From: Lachnospiraceae bacterium
GTDB lineage: Bacteria > Bacillota > Clostridia > Lachnospirales > Lachnospiraceae
DNA length: 64,000 nt
Direction: 5' to 3'
Assembly (NCBI GenBank): GCA_017500935.1
Contig: JAFVXW010000030.1
Location: forward strand, 1 to 64,000
Shown here piece by piece: positions 10,522 to 18,930 of the stretch. The translations under genes and the position numbers were made by a program. The notes under the pieces were generated by a model. The model did no database searches. It was not told where the DNA came from and was given only the letters and a program-made list of their open reading frames with translations. The stretch's first letter is position 1. The number at the start of each line of letters is the position of its first letter.

Positions 10522-10552
10522 AAAAATGCCGTCTTAAAAAGGCGGCATTTTT
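10522..10552. terminator. bidirectional terminator after the zinc-ribbon gene
   Basis: AAAAATGCCG (10522-10531) pairs with CGGCATTTTT (10543-10552). The A-run and T-run let it work on either strand. Confidence 0.85.
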
Positions 10553-10611
10553 CATACACAGGGAAACTAAGTTTTCCTGTGTATGAAAAACGCCTTTATG
10601 CGCACTCGCGC
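10553..10611 (+). repeat. intergenic palindromic repeat, copy 2
   Basis: CATACACAGG (10553-10562) pairs with CCTGTGTATG (10576-10585) around a GAAAC/GTTT core. An A-rich spacer, TTTATGCGCA (10595-10604) and a G+C-rich tail follow. The order and shared blocks match the element at 4511-4574 read in reverse, although the stem arms have different sequence. Confidence 0.55.
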
Positions 10612-10670
10612 GTGAGGTAAATGTTGCCTTATGGCAAGCCGCGCATGCGATTACAATCGCTTAGGCGCGA

Positions 10671-10714
10671 AGTGTGCGCACCAGCGCACACTATATATAT
10701 AGATTATATATATA
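10671..10714. repeat. hairpin and AT palindrome before rlmH
   Basis: AGTGTGCG (10671-10678) pairs with CGCACACT (10685-10692), followed at once by a near-perfect TATATATA palindrome (to 10714). A smaller GCGATT/AATCGC hairpin lies just upstream, near 10647-10660. The AT tract could hold the rlmH promoter, but no clear -35/-10 pair can be picked. Confidence 0.5.
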
Positions 10715-10732
10715 AAATAAAAGGAGCTGTCT

Positions 10733-11212
10733 ATGAAGATTACAATCCTGGCTGTGGGAAAGATCAAGGAAAAATTTTACCGTGATGCGATCGCAGAATA
10801 TGCAAAACGTCTCAGCCGTTACTGCAAGCTTGAAATCATTGAAGTGGCAGATGAAAAAACGGATGAAAACAGCAGTGACACCGAAATGGAGCTGATTCTG
10901 GAAAAAGAAGCCCAGAGGCTTTTAAAATCCATCAAAGAAGATGATCATTGCATTGCGCTGGCGATCAACGGTAAAAAGCTGGATTCGGTCGGATTTTCGC
11001 AGAAAATAGAAAAGCTTGGTATCATGGGAAAAAGCAGCATTGTATTTGTGATCGGCGGCTCCCTTGGACTGCATGATTCAGTGCTGAAAAGGGCAGATGA
11101 AAAGATTAGTTTTTCTGATATGACATTTCCGCATCAGCTCATGAGAGTGATTTTGACCGAACAGATATACAGAGGTTTTCGGATCGCCAGAAATGAACCC
11201 TATCATAAATAA
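10733..11212 (+). CDS. rlmH: 23S rRNA pseudouridine-1915 N3-methyltransferase RlmH
   Basis: SPOUT-type methyltransferase that modifies the pseudouridine at position 1915 of 23S rRNA in assembled ribosomes. The 159 residues match the family. The SAM-binding trefoil knot is seen as FVIGGSLGL (about 103-111) and the C-terminal RIARNEPYHK is the family's conserved end. AAAGGAG lies ten bases before the ATG. It is preceded by a hairpin-rich spacer and followed 24 bases later by yqfC. Confidence 0.95.
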   Translation: MKITILAVGKIKEKFYRDAIAEYAKRLSRYCKLEIIEVADEKTDENSSDTEMELILEKEAQRLLKSIKEDDHCIALAINGKKLDSVGFSQKIEKLGIMGKSSIVFVIGGSLGLHDSVLKRADEKISFSDMTFPHQLMRVILTEQIYRGFRIARNEPYHK

Positions 11213-11236
11213 AGATGCAGCTGCATAGAATGAAGC

Positions 11237-11524
11237 ATGAATCATTTGCCTCATAAATCCAAAAAACAACTGAAGGAAAGCCTGGTAGAATCCATAAAGC
11301 TTCCGCGTGATACCGTAATGGGTGCATCCATTGTGACTGTGACAGGAAATTGTCAGCTGATGGTGGAAAATTACCGCGGCATTTTAGAATATACCCCGGA
11401 CAGGATCATTTTACAGGCAAAAACCTGCCGGATCATGATCTGCGGCGCTTGTCTTTCCATCGCATATTATACGAATGAGGATATGAAAATAGAAGGAAAT
11501 ATTACACAGATCTGTTATCTGTAA
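11237..11524 (+). CDS. yqfC: sporulation protein YqfC (YabP/YqfC family)
   Basis: A 95-residue protein with the YabP/YqfC fold: a run of short beta strands (GASIVTVTGNCQLMVENYRGILEY split by loops), then IMICGACLSIAYYTNEDMKIEG. In Bacillus it is made in the mother cell under sigma-E. It sits 12 bases before yqfD, its usual partner. The ribosome site is weak (GAAG near 11231). Its presence suggests a spore-forming lineage, although spore genes can persist in non-sporulating Lachnospiraceae. Confidence 0.8.
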   Translation: MNHLPHKSKKQLKESLVESIKLPRDTVMGASIVTVTGNCQLMVENYRGILEYTPDRIILQAKTCRIMICGACLSIAYYTNEDMKIEGNITQICYL

Positions 11525-11536
11525 GGGAGGCAGCGT

Positions 11537-12781
11537 ATGACTGGGTTAATTCGCTGGATCAAGGGGTATGTAAGGATCAAAGTCTGGGGCTATTCGCCGG
11601 AAAGATTCATGAATTTATGTACGAATGCAGGTATTTTACTGTGGGATATAGCCGGTTTTGAACAGTATTATGAGATGAACATCAGTGTGACTGATTTTTT
11701 TTCAATCCGGAAAATTGTCAGAAAAACAAAAACAAGGGTGGCCGTGTTGAAAAGGTACGGGCTGCCTTTTTTGATGAAAGATGCAAAAAAAAGAAGTATT
11801 TTTATAGCAGGACTGACAGGATGTATTCTGTTTTTAATCGTCATGTCCCGTTTTTTATGGGCCATTGACTTTGAAGGAAATGAGCAGATCACAGAGGATA
11901 TGCTCATGCGTTTTTTGAGACAGGAAGGAATTACATATGGAGTGTCATTATCAAAGATAGAGTTTGAAAGACTGGAAGAGAATCTGCGGGAAACTTTTGA
12001 TCAGATAACCTGGACTTCCTTTCGAACAGATGGCACAAAACTGACTGTCAGTATCCGTGAAAATGATCTTCCGGATAAAAAGCTGCAGAAAACAGAAGCA
12101 AAGACGTGGAAATACGGCGCCGATCTGTCTGCCGTAAAAACGGGAACAGTCTGTCAGATCCTGACAAGAAGCGGTGTTCCAATGGTGAAGGCCGGTGATA
12201 TCGTGGAAAAAGGAAGTGTGCTTGTAAGCGGTCAGATACCGGTATACAATGATGACGGTACGGTAAAGGAATGGCAGTATTGTGTGTCTGATGCAGATAT
12301 TTTTCTGGAATATGAACAGGAAATACAGATTGACCAGAAATTATACTATGAATATAAAAATTATACAGGCAGAGAAAAGACATCTTCTTTTTTGGTGATC
12401 GGCGGGAAAAAATTGATCCTGCGGCTGAAAAAACCGGATTTTGTCAAATATGATGAGGTGACGGAGTCAGAAAGGCTTCGTTTGTTTTCGGGGATCGATC
12501 TGCCAGTTTTTATAGGAAAAACAACTGCCCGTGAATATTTGCCAGTGGAAGCTGTTTATGACGAAAACAGTGCCTTGAAGCTTTTGGAGAAGGAATTTTC
12601 AAAAATTGTTGAAGGATTAAAGCAAAAAGGTGTACAAATCATACAAAAAGATGTTAAAATAATAAGAAAGACTGATAGAATGAGACTGACTGGTGTTTTG
12701 ACGCTGGTACAGGAAGCTGTGGTGCTGACACCTACCAGACCGGCAGAAGTACCGCATATTTCAGGGGATGGAGAACAATAG
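11537..12781 (+). CDS. yqfD: sporulation protein YqfD
   Basis: A 414-residue membrane protein of the YqfD family: a cytoplasmic N-terminal part, one membrane helix at about 88-108, then a large extracytoplasmic part that begins with a POTRA-like beta-alpha segment (FEGNEQITEDMLMRFL) as in FtsQ-type proteins. It is co-transcribed with yqfC after GGGAGG. Its stop is TAG (12779-12781) and overlaps the first codons of phoH by 14 bases in another frame, so this TAG must work as a real stop codon in this genome. Confidence 0.85.
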   Translation: MTGLIRWIKGYVRIKVWGYSPERFMNLCTNAGILLWDIAGFEQYYEMNISVTDFFSIRKIVRKTKTRVAVLKRYGLPFLMKDAKKRSIFIAGLTGCILFLIVMSRFLWAIDFEGNEQITEDMLMRFLRQEGITYGVSLSKIEFERLEENLRETFDQITWTSFRTDGTKLTVSIRENDLPDKKLQKTEAKTWKYGADLSAVKTGTVCQILTRSGVPMVKAGDIVEKGSVLVSGQIPVYNDDGTVKEWQYCVSDADIFLEYEQEIQIDQKLYYEYKNYTGREKTSSFLVIGGKKLILRLKKPDFVKYDEVTESERLRLFSGIDLPVFIGKTTAREYLPVEAVYDENSALKLLEKEFSKIVEGLKQKGVQIIQKDVKIIRKTDRMRLTGVLTLVQEAVVLTPTRPAEVPHISGDGEQ

Positions 12782-13835
12782 AATCAGAATGACACATACA
12801 GTAAAGCAGCTGGATATGGAGGCTGCACATATCAGTAATGTTTTCGGGCAGTTTGACTGCTATGTTAAAAAAATGGAGCGGGCGTTTGGCGTTACGATCA
12901 TTGACCGTGACGGTTCTGTCAGAGTAAGCGGTGACAGCGTTTCTGCGGACATGGCTATAGCCGTGTTAAAAGAGCTTCATGCATTATCAAAGAGAGGAAA
13001 TCAGATCCAGGAACAAAACGTGGATTATGCGATAGCGATGAGTATGGAACATAATAATGATGTATTATTGGAAATGGACAGTGAGCTGATCTGTCACACC
13101 GTAAGCGGAAAACCTGTAAAACCCAAAACACTTGGACAAAAGTCTTATGTGGATGCCATTCGTGACAAGATGATCGTTTTTGGTCTGGGACCTGCCGGAA
13201 CAGGCAAGACCTATCTTGCCATGGCGATGGCGATCACAGCCTTTAAAAATAATGAAGTGGAGCGCATCATTCTGACAAGACCTGCGATTGAAGCCGGAGA
13301 AAAGCTGGGCTTTTTGCCGGGAGATCTGCAGAGTAAGGTCGATCCTTATCTGCGCCCCCTTTATGATGCGCTTTATCAGATCATGGGTGCGGAAAGTTTC
13401 CAGAAAAACATGGAAAAGGGCCTGATCGAAGTGGCACCTCTTGCTTATATGCGAGGACGTACGCTGGATAACGCATACATTATTCTGGACGAAGCACAGA
13501 ACACCACACCGGCTCAGATGAAGATGTTTCTGACCAGAATCGGTTTTGGTTCCAAGGTTGTCATTACCGGTGATGCGTCCCAGAAGGATCTTGCGCCGGG
13601 CATGCCTTCCGGTCTGGATGTGGCTGTCAAGGTTTTGGCAAAACTGGATGATATTGCCTTCTGTGAACTGACCAGCAAAGACGTGGTAAGACATCCTCTG
13701 GTACAAAAGATCGTCAAGGCATACGAAGAATTTGAAGCAAAACAGGAGCAGGCTGCAAAACGGGCAAGAACTGCTTCTGCATCCGATAAAAAGAGCAGGG
13801 ATACCAAGACAACGCAAAGGAGCAGACGCGTATGA
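12768..13835 (+). CDS. phoH: PhoH-like P-loop ATPase
   Basis: A 355-residue PhoH/YbeZ-type ATPase: an N-terminal single-strand nucleic-acid-binding-like module (about 20-85), Walker A GPAGTGKTYLA (about 141-151), and DEAQNTTPAQMKMFLTRIG with the Walker B Asp-Glu. The Lys/Arg-rich tail is likely disordered. With ybeY overlapping by four bases (ATGA), it probably works in rRNA maturation or RNA turnover. The start is uncertain: ATG 12768 overlaps yqfD and its AGGGG is too close, while ATG 12789 (348 residues) has GGAG 15 bases upstream. Confidence 0.92.
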   Translation: MENNRIRMTHTVKQLDMEAAHISNVFGQFDCYVKKMERAFGVTIIDRDGSVRVSGDSVSADMAIAVLKELHALSKRGNQIQEQNVDYAIAMSMEHNNDVLLEMDSELICHTVSGKPVKPKTLGQKSYVDAIRDKMIVFGLGPAGTGKTYLAMAMAITAFKNNEVERIILTRPAIEAGEKLGFLPGDLQSKVDPYLRPLYDALYQIMGAESFQKNMEKGLIEVAPLAYMRGRTLDNAYIILDEAQNTTPAQMKMFLTRIGFGSKVVITGDASQKDLAPGMPSGLDVAVKVLAKLDDIAFCELTSKDVVRHPLVQKIVKAYEEFEAKQEQAAKRARTASASDKKSRDTKTTQRSRRV

Positions 13836-14341
13836 CTTTTTATGTAGAGAACGAAACAGATGTGACATTTCCCTTTGATGCAGAAGAATTGGTTGCACTG
13901 GTTGCCAATGCAGTTCTTGACATGGAAGGATGTCCTTATGAGTCAGAAGTAAATGTTCTGATCACAGACAATGAAGGAATCAGAACTTATAACAGAGAAT
14001 ACCGCAATATTGATAAAGAAACCGATGTTTTAAGCTTTCCGAATCTGGAATATGAAGAGCCTGCCGGTTTTGAGATCGCAGAAGAGTATGAGGCAGATTG
14101 TTTTCAGCCTGACAGCGGTGAGCTGATCCTTGGAGATATCATTTTATCCACCGACAGAATTTATGAACAGGCTGAGAGTTTCGGACATTCCGTAAAAAGA
14201 GAATTTGCGTTTCTGGTAGCCCACAGTATGCTGCATTTATGCGGTTATGACCATATGGTAGCTGAGGAAGCTGCTGTCATGGAAGCAAAACAGAATGAAG
14301 TATTGAATGCTCTTGGCATCACAAGAGAGATTTCCGACTGA
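13832..14341 (+). CDS. ybeY: endoribonuclease YbeY
   Basis: Zinc-dependent RNase that takes part in 16S rRNA 3'-end processing and ribosome quality control. The metal site HSMLHLCGYDH has all three His. DKETDVLSFP is the family's central signature and GDIILS follows. At 169 residues it is normal, with an acidic insertion (about 70-90). The start overlaps the phoH stop as ATGA, the usual phoH-ybeY coupling. The HD-domain pgpH gene often found between them in Firmicutes is absent. Confidence 0.95.
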   Translation: MTFYVENETDVTFPFDAEELVALVANAVLDMEGCPYESEVNVLITDNEGIRTYNREYRNIDKETDVLSFPNLEYEEPAGFEIAEEYEADCFQPDSGELILGDIILSTDRIYEQAESFGHSVKREFAFLVAHSMLHLCGYDHMVAEEAAVMEAKQNEVLNALGITREISD

Positions 14342-14359
14342 TAATACAGGTGAGTTTGC

Positions 14360-16000
14360 ATGAAAAAACGAAAGAAAAAAAGGCATCAGCCGACTGCTTT
14401 GTTCAAAGAGTTTATGCCGGTACTCTTTGCGGCAGTTCTGGTTTTGTGCGTGATAAACAGAATTTTTCTGCATGAATTTCTTACGGTAAGCGGACAGGCT
14501 TATTTTAATATTGCACTGCAGTGGTATTTGTTATTTCTGACTGTCGGTGCAGGCGGAATGTTTCATGCGGTTTCAAGAATGGTTTCTCTGCGGACGGAAA
14601 GAGGCAATACCAGAAATGCAAAACTTGTTGTAAGATCTGCGTTTACCCTTTCTGTTTGTATGGGTCTGTTTCTTGCGCTGCTTTTATATCTGGCGGCGGA
14701 TGTTCTGGCTGGAAAAATAAGCGGACTGCCGGTGACAGTATCTGTTCTGAAATGCCTGTCTGTATCCGTGTTCCCATTTTGTGTTGCAGTAGTTTTTCTT
14801 GGCGGACTGGATGGATTTGGCTTTGAGAACACCTCGCTGTTTTGTATGGAACTTTCCGGTGTTTTATTTTTGGTTTCCTCATATATTACATGCGGCAGAT
14901 TAAAAAATTATGGTGATAAGGTGGGAGCACTGCTTCAGAATCCGGAATACGGGCCTTCTTATGCAGCGCTTGGACTTGCGGTTTCTGTTGCTGTGACCTC
15001 GTGGTTTTGCCTGATTGTATCATTCATTGCCTGGCTGTCCAGAAAAAGAATGATACACACGCTTGCACTGCATGAATCAGGCGCTGCTGAGACACAGGCT
15101 GCTGTCACCCGCGGCATTGTGAGCGCAAGAGGAAGCAGAATGCTGCTTTTGGGATTGCCTGTATTGATCTTGATCTTACAGCAGGAAATATACCGTTTTT
15201 TCGGAAAACCGGAAACTGCCTCCTATATTCAGGACTGGGGTGTTCTTACGGGGACAGCAGGAACCTGCACTGCCTTACTTGTTTTGTGTGCAGCCGGATT
15301 TGCAATCCGTCAGATACCCGGCATGAAACTGTGTTTTGAAAGCAGAAATCTAAAAAAATGCAGAAATAAACTCATGACATCCATGCGTGCAATGGCAGTT
15401 ATGATATTTCCGCTTTCAGTATACACAGCTGTATTGGCTAAAAATATCCTGGGGATGCTGTTTGGGGAAAATGCAGGAGCGGATATGGCAGTTTTGCGGA
15501 TCAGCAGTGTTTCTGTCATCTTTTTAGCGGCTGCTTTGGTTTTGGGATGCGCATTATGGTGTATGCATCATGAAAAAATTGTTATTCTTGGTATCAGTAT
15601 TTCAGGAGTTATCATTCTGCTGATCCAGTATTTGCTGCTGCAGTTTGGGCAGGCAGAGATTTCTGTTTTATGCTGGGCAGTTTTGATGGGTATGATCCTG
15701 CTGTCTGCATTGTATCTGACGGCAGTTACCCGCCTGGAAAAGATCAGGGCTAACTGGATCGCGGTATTTCTGGCGCCTGTGATCGGTACGTTACTGTCTG
15801 CACTGGTGTGCTGGTTTATGGGAGTGTTTTTAAGCAAAACACTTCCGGATACCATGACATGTATCATAAGTATTTTGGTGAGCGGCATTTTTTATCTGGT
15901 GACAGAATGTGTGCTGCATGGAATTGATGCCAGGGTTTTACAGGAATATCCCGGCGGCAGAACAATATATGTGGTGCTTCATCAGCTTAGACTGATGTAA
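14360..16000 (+). CDS. MOP-superfamily polysaccharide/lipid flippase (SpoVB/MurJ-like)
   Basis: A 546-residue integral membrane protein with about 14 hydrophobic segments after a strongly basic start (MKKRKKKRHQP). The pattern fits the oligosaccharidyl-lipid flippase branch (SpoVB, MurJ, Wzx). Its likely work is moving undecaprenyl-linked precursors across the membrane. The substrate cannot be fixed from sequence. It stands 18 bases after ybeY, ahead of two FAD enzymes. Other ideas, such as a MATE drug pump, fit less well because the long last third resembles SpoVB-type proteins. Confidence 0.65.
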   Translation: MKKRKKKRHQPTALFKEFMPVLFAAVLVLCVINRIFLHEFLTVSGQAYFNIALQWYLLFLTVGAGGMFHAVSRMVSLRTERGNTRNAKLVVRSAFTLSVCMGLFLALLLYLAADVLAGKISGLPVTVSVLKCLSVSVFPFCVAVVFLGGLDGFGFENTSLFCMELSGVLFLVSSYITCGRLKNYGDKVGALLQNPEYGPSYAALGLAVSVAVTSWFCLIVSFIAWLSRKRMIHTLALHESGAAETQAAVTRGIVSARGSRMLLLGLPVLILILQQEIYRFFGKPETASYIQDWGVLTGTAGTCTALLVLCAAGFAIRQIPGMKLCFESRNLKKCRNKLMTSMRAMAVMIFPLSVYTAVLAKNILGMLFGENAGADMAVLRISSVSVIFLAAALVLGCALWCMHHEKIVILGISISGVIILLIQYLLLQFGQAEISVLCWAVLMGMILLSALYLTAVTRLEKIRANWIAVFLAPVIGTLLSALVCWFMGVFLSKTLPDTMTCIISILVSGIFYLVTECVLHGIDARVLQEYPGGRTIYVVLHQLRLM

Positions 16001-16015
16001 GAGTTGGAGTGTTGC

Positions 16016-17218
16016 ATGAAAAAAATAGGAATCATCGGCGGCGGCGCATCCGGTATGATGGCGGCAATCGCAGCCTCTAAAAAAGGTGCGTCCGTGATGA
16101 TCCTGGAAAAGCAGGACAGAATCGGCAAAAAGATACTGGCGACAGGAAACGGTAAATGTAATTTATCGAACCTGTCTTTTTCTGCGCAGAGAGATTATCA
16201 CAGCCGGGATAAAGAAAAACTTGAAAAATACTTTGATCGTTTTTGCGTACAGGATACGATTTCTTTTTTTGAAGAATGCGGTTTGATGATCACAGACAAA
16301 AACGGATATCTGTATCCCAGATCCGGACAGGCAGCGACTGTGCTGAATCTGTTTTTGGAGCAGCTTGAAAAATATCAGGTCAAAGTACAGACAGAATGTG
16401 TGGTAGAATCTGTTTCTCATACAAAAAAAGGATATCTGGTAAAAACAAACAAAGAAGAGTATTATTTTGATGAACTGATCCTTTCTGCAGGAAGCAGTGC
16501 CGGAACAAAGGAAAAGGACAAGCTTGGAGGCATGCAGCTGATAAAGGAGCTTCAGATCAAAGCTGATCCCATGCTGCCGGCCCTGACTGCCATCAGATGC
16601 AGCGGCGAACAATGGAAGGCGATGGCCGGTGTCAGATGTGACGGCGAGATCACGGTTATATTACAGGATAAACAGGGAAAGACACAAACCTTTCGGGAAC
16701 GCGGCGAGCTGCAGCTGACGGAATACGGTATTTCCGGTATTCCGACCTTTCAGTTGAGCCGTCATGTAAGCAAAGCACTGCAGCAGCATAACAAAACAGA
16801 GGCATACCTTGATTTTATACCGGAGTTATCCTGGCAGGAATGGAAGCTTGTTTTTGAAAAACAGGTAAAGAGAAGTACCGGCAGAAATGTGCTCAGCTTT
16901 ACGGAAGGCATGATAAATAAAAAGGTCGCACAGGTTCTGTTAAAAGAAGCCGGAATCCGCAATACAGAGCTGATTTGCTATCCCATGAATGATTCTGCAA
17001 AAAAACTGATGCAGCTTTTCAAAAAATATCCGATTGCAATAAAAGAAACCAATCCTGTGTTTGTATCCCAGGTATGTGCAGGCGGCGTATATTTAAGTGA
17101 ACTGGATGAAAATTTACAGGTAAAAGCGCATCAAGGACTTTATGTCACGGGTGAGCTTGCAGATGTGGACGGCAGATGCGGCGGCTACAATCTGCAGTGG
17201 GCCTGGACCAGCGGATGA
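16016..17218 (+). CDS. HI0933/BaiN-like FAD-dependent oxidoreductase, C-terminus cut by in-frame TGA
   Basis: A flavoprotein of the aminoacetone oxidase/BaiN family. GIIGGGASGMMAAIAA (about 4-19) binds FAD, GKKILATGNGKCNLSN is the family mark, and the C-terminal CAGGV...ELADVDGRCGGYN...LQWAWTSG block is complete. There a TGA (17216-17218) ends the frame. Beyond it the same frame reads on for 21 codons (IAGNAAAEAIHH and so on) to a TGA at 17282 that overlaps the ATG of the next gene as ATGA. Family members normally continue through this last helix. The gene has therefore lost about 22 residues. ATG 16016 is chosen because GGAG lies six bases upstream. Confidence 0.85.
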   Translation: MKKIGIIGGGASGMMAAIAASKKGASVMILEKQDRIGKKILATGNGKCNLSNLSFSAQRDYHSRDKEKLEKYFDRFCVQDTISFFEECGLMITDKNGYLYPRSGQAATVLNLFLEQLEKYQVKVQTECVVESVSHTKKGYLVKTNKEEYYFDELILSAGSSAGTKEKDKLGGMQLIKELQIKADPMLPALTAIRCSGEQWKAMAGVRCDGEITVILQDKQGKTQTFRERGELQLTEYGISGIPTFQLSRHVSKALQQHNKTEAYLDFIPELSWQEWKLVFEKQVKRSTGRNVLSFTEGMINKKVAQVLLKEAGIRNTELICYPMNDSAKKLMQLFKKYPIAIKETNPVFVSQVCAGGVYLSELDENLQVKAHQGLYVTGELADVDGRCGGYNLQWAWTSG

Positions 17219-17280
17219 ATCGCCGGAAATGCAGCAGCAGAAGCAATTCATCATAAAATGACAACTGACAGGAAAAAGAA

Positions 17281-18909
17281 ATGATACGAATACAGCAGTT
17301 AAAAATAAAACCGGGTCATACCCATCAGCAGCTTTTGCAGAAAGCGGCAAAAACCCTGAAAATAAAGCCTGATGAAATTCGGGATATGCAGATCGCAAAA
17401 AGATCTGTGGATGCCAGAAAAAAGCCGGATATCTGGTATTCTTATGTGGTTGATATCACATTGAAAGCCGGAAATGAGGAAAAATGCGCCGCCCGCTGCA
17501 AAGATAAAAATGTTGCTGTGGTGCAAAAGAAAGAGTATCAGTTTCCGGCATACGGAAAACTTACCCTAAAACATTCTCCTGTTATCATCGGAACCGGACC
17601 GGCGGGGCTTTTTTGCGGATATATGCTGGCTCTGCATGGATATAAACCCATCCTGATCGAGCGCGGACAGGCTGTGGAACAGCGAATGCAGGATGTGGAA
17701 CATTTCTGGGAAAGCGGAGAATTAAACCCTGAATCCAATGTACAGTTTGGCGAGGGCGGTGCAGGAACTTTTTCAGACGGTAAGTTAAATACCCTGATCA
17801 AGGATAAGGACGGAAAAAACCGTAAGGTTTTGGAAATTTTTACAGAATGCGGCGCGCAGGATGAGATTTTATATGACGCCAAGCCTCATATCGGTACGGA
17901 TGTCCTGACCGGTGTGGTCAGAAATATGCGGGAAAAGATCATATCCTGCGGTGGACAGGTCAGATTTGGATGCAGGGCAGACGGACTTTTGATTGAAAAG
18001 GATCAGATAACAGGTGTTATCGTAAACGGCAGCGAACAAATTCCGACAAATCATGTAATTCTTGCCATCGGACACAGCGCAAGAGATACTTTTGCATGGC
18101 TTTCAAAGCTTAATATCGAGATGCTGGCAAAGTCATTTGCGGTAGGTTTTCGTGTGGAGCATCCGCAGGAACTGATCGATATTGACCAGTATGGCACCAC
18201 TGCCAGGGAAGCAAAGCTTTCTCCCGCACCCTACAAAGTAACAGCCCAGACTTCCAACGGCAGAGGGGTATATTCCTTTTGCATGTGTCCCGGCGGTTAT
18301 GTGGTAAATGCCAGCAGTGAACCGGGCAGACTTGCGGTAAACGGCATGAGTTACAGCAGGCGTGACAGCAAAAATGCAAACAGTGCCATTATTGTGGCAG
18401 TCACACCTGAGGATTTTGGCTCGGATGATCCCCTTGCAGGTCTTGCTTTCCAAAGACGCATGGAACAGGAAGCGTATCAGCGTGCTTTAGGAAAGATTCC
18501 GGTACAGAAATACGGATTGTTTGCAAAAGCAGCCGGTGAAGAAACGGCTGTCACCAGAGGAAAAATTGGGGATGGTTTTACGCCATGTATCAAAGGTATG
18601 TGGCAGGATGCAGATCTGACAGGTATTTTGCCTGCTGCTGCACAGAAAGCATTCTGTGAAGGAATGCATCATTTCGGCCGTCTGATCCCCGGATTTGATG
18701 ATGAGAATACACTTTTAAGCGGCGTGGAAAGCAGAACCTCCTCACCGGTCAGAATCAGCAGGGATGAAACGATGCAGACAAGGATCAGGGGACTTTATCC
18801 CTGCGGCGAAGGTGCCGGATATGCCGGAGGTATTACCTCTGCCGCGATGGACGGTATGCGTGTGGCGGAAGAAATCGCTTCCCATTATGCTCCGTTTGAG
18901 AAAAAATAA
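17281..18909 (+). CDS. FAD-dependent dehydrogenase of unknown substrate (COG2509-like)
   Basis: A 542-residue protein. An N-terminal ferredoxin-fold-like module of about 90 residues (MIRIQQLKIKPGH, then RSVDARKKPDIWYSYVVDI) precedes an FAD/NAD Rossmann domain with IIGTGPAGLFCGYMLA (about 100-115). EGGAGTFSDGKL and the C-terminal GEGAGYAGGITSAAMDG are typical of this uncharacterised family. The substrate is unknown. Its ATG lies within the ancestral stop of the gene before (ATGA), which implies the two were translationally coupled before the upstream TGA arose. Confidence 0.85.
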   Translation: MIRIQQLKIKPGHTHQQLLQKAAKTLKIKPDEIRDMQIAKRSVDARKKPDIWYSYVVDITLKAGNEEKCAARCKDKNVAVVQKKEYQFPAYGKLTLKHSPVIIGTGPAGLFCGYMLALHGYKPILIERGQAVEQRMQDVEHFWESGELNPESNVQFGEGGAGTFSDGKLNTLIKDKDGKNRKVLEIFTECGAQDEILYDAKPHIGTDVLTGVVRNMREKIISCGGQVRFGCRADGLLIEKDQITGVIVNGSEQIPTNHVILAIGHSARDTFAWLSKLNIEMLAKSFAVGFRVEHPQELIDIDQYGTTAREAKLSPAPYKVTAQTSNGRGVYSFCMCPGGYVVNASSEPGRLAVNGMSYSRRDSKNANSAIIVAVTPEDFGSDDPLAGLAFQRRMEQEAYQRALGKIPVQKYGLFAKAAGEETAVTRGKIGDGFTPCIKGMWQDADLTGILPAAAQKAFCEGMHHFGRLIPGFDDENTLLSGVESRTSSPVRISRDETMQTRIRGLYPCGEGAGYAGGITSAAMDGMRVAEEIASHYAPFEKK

Positions 18910-18930
18910 AAAACAAAAGGATAAACAGTC

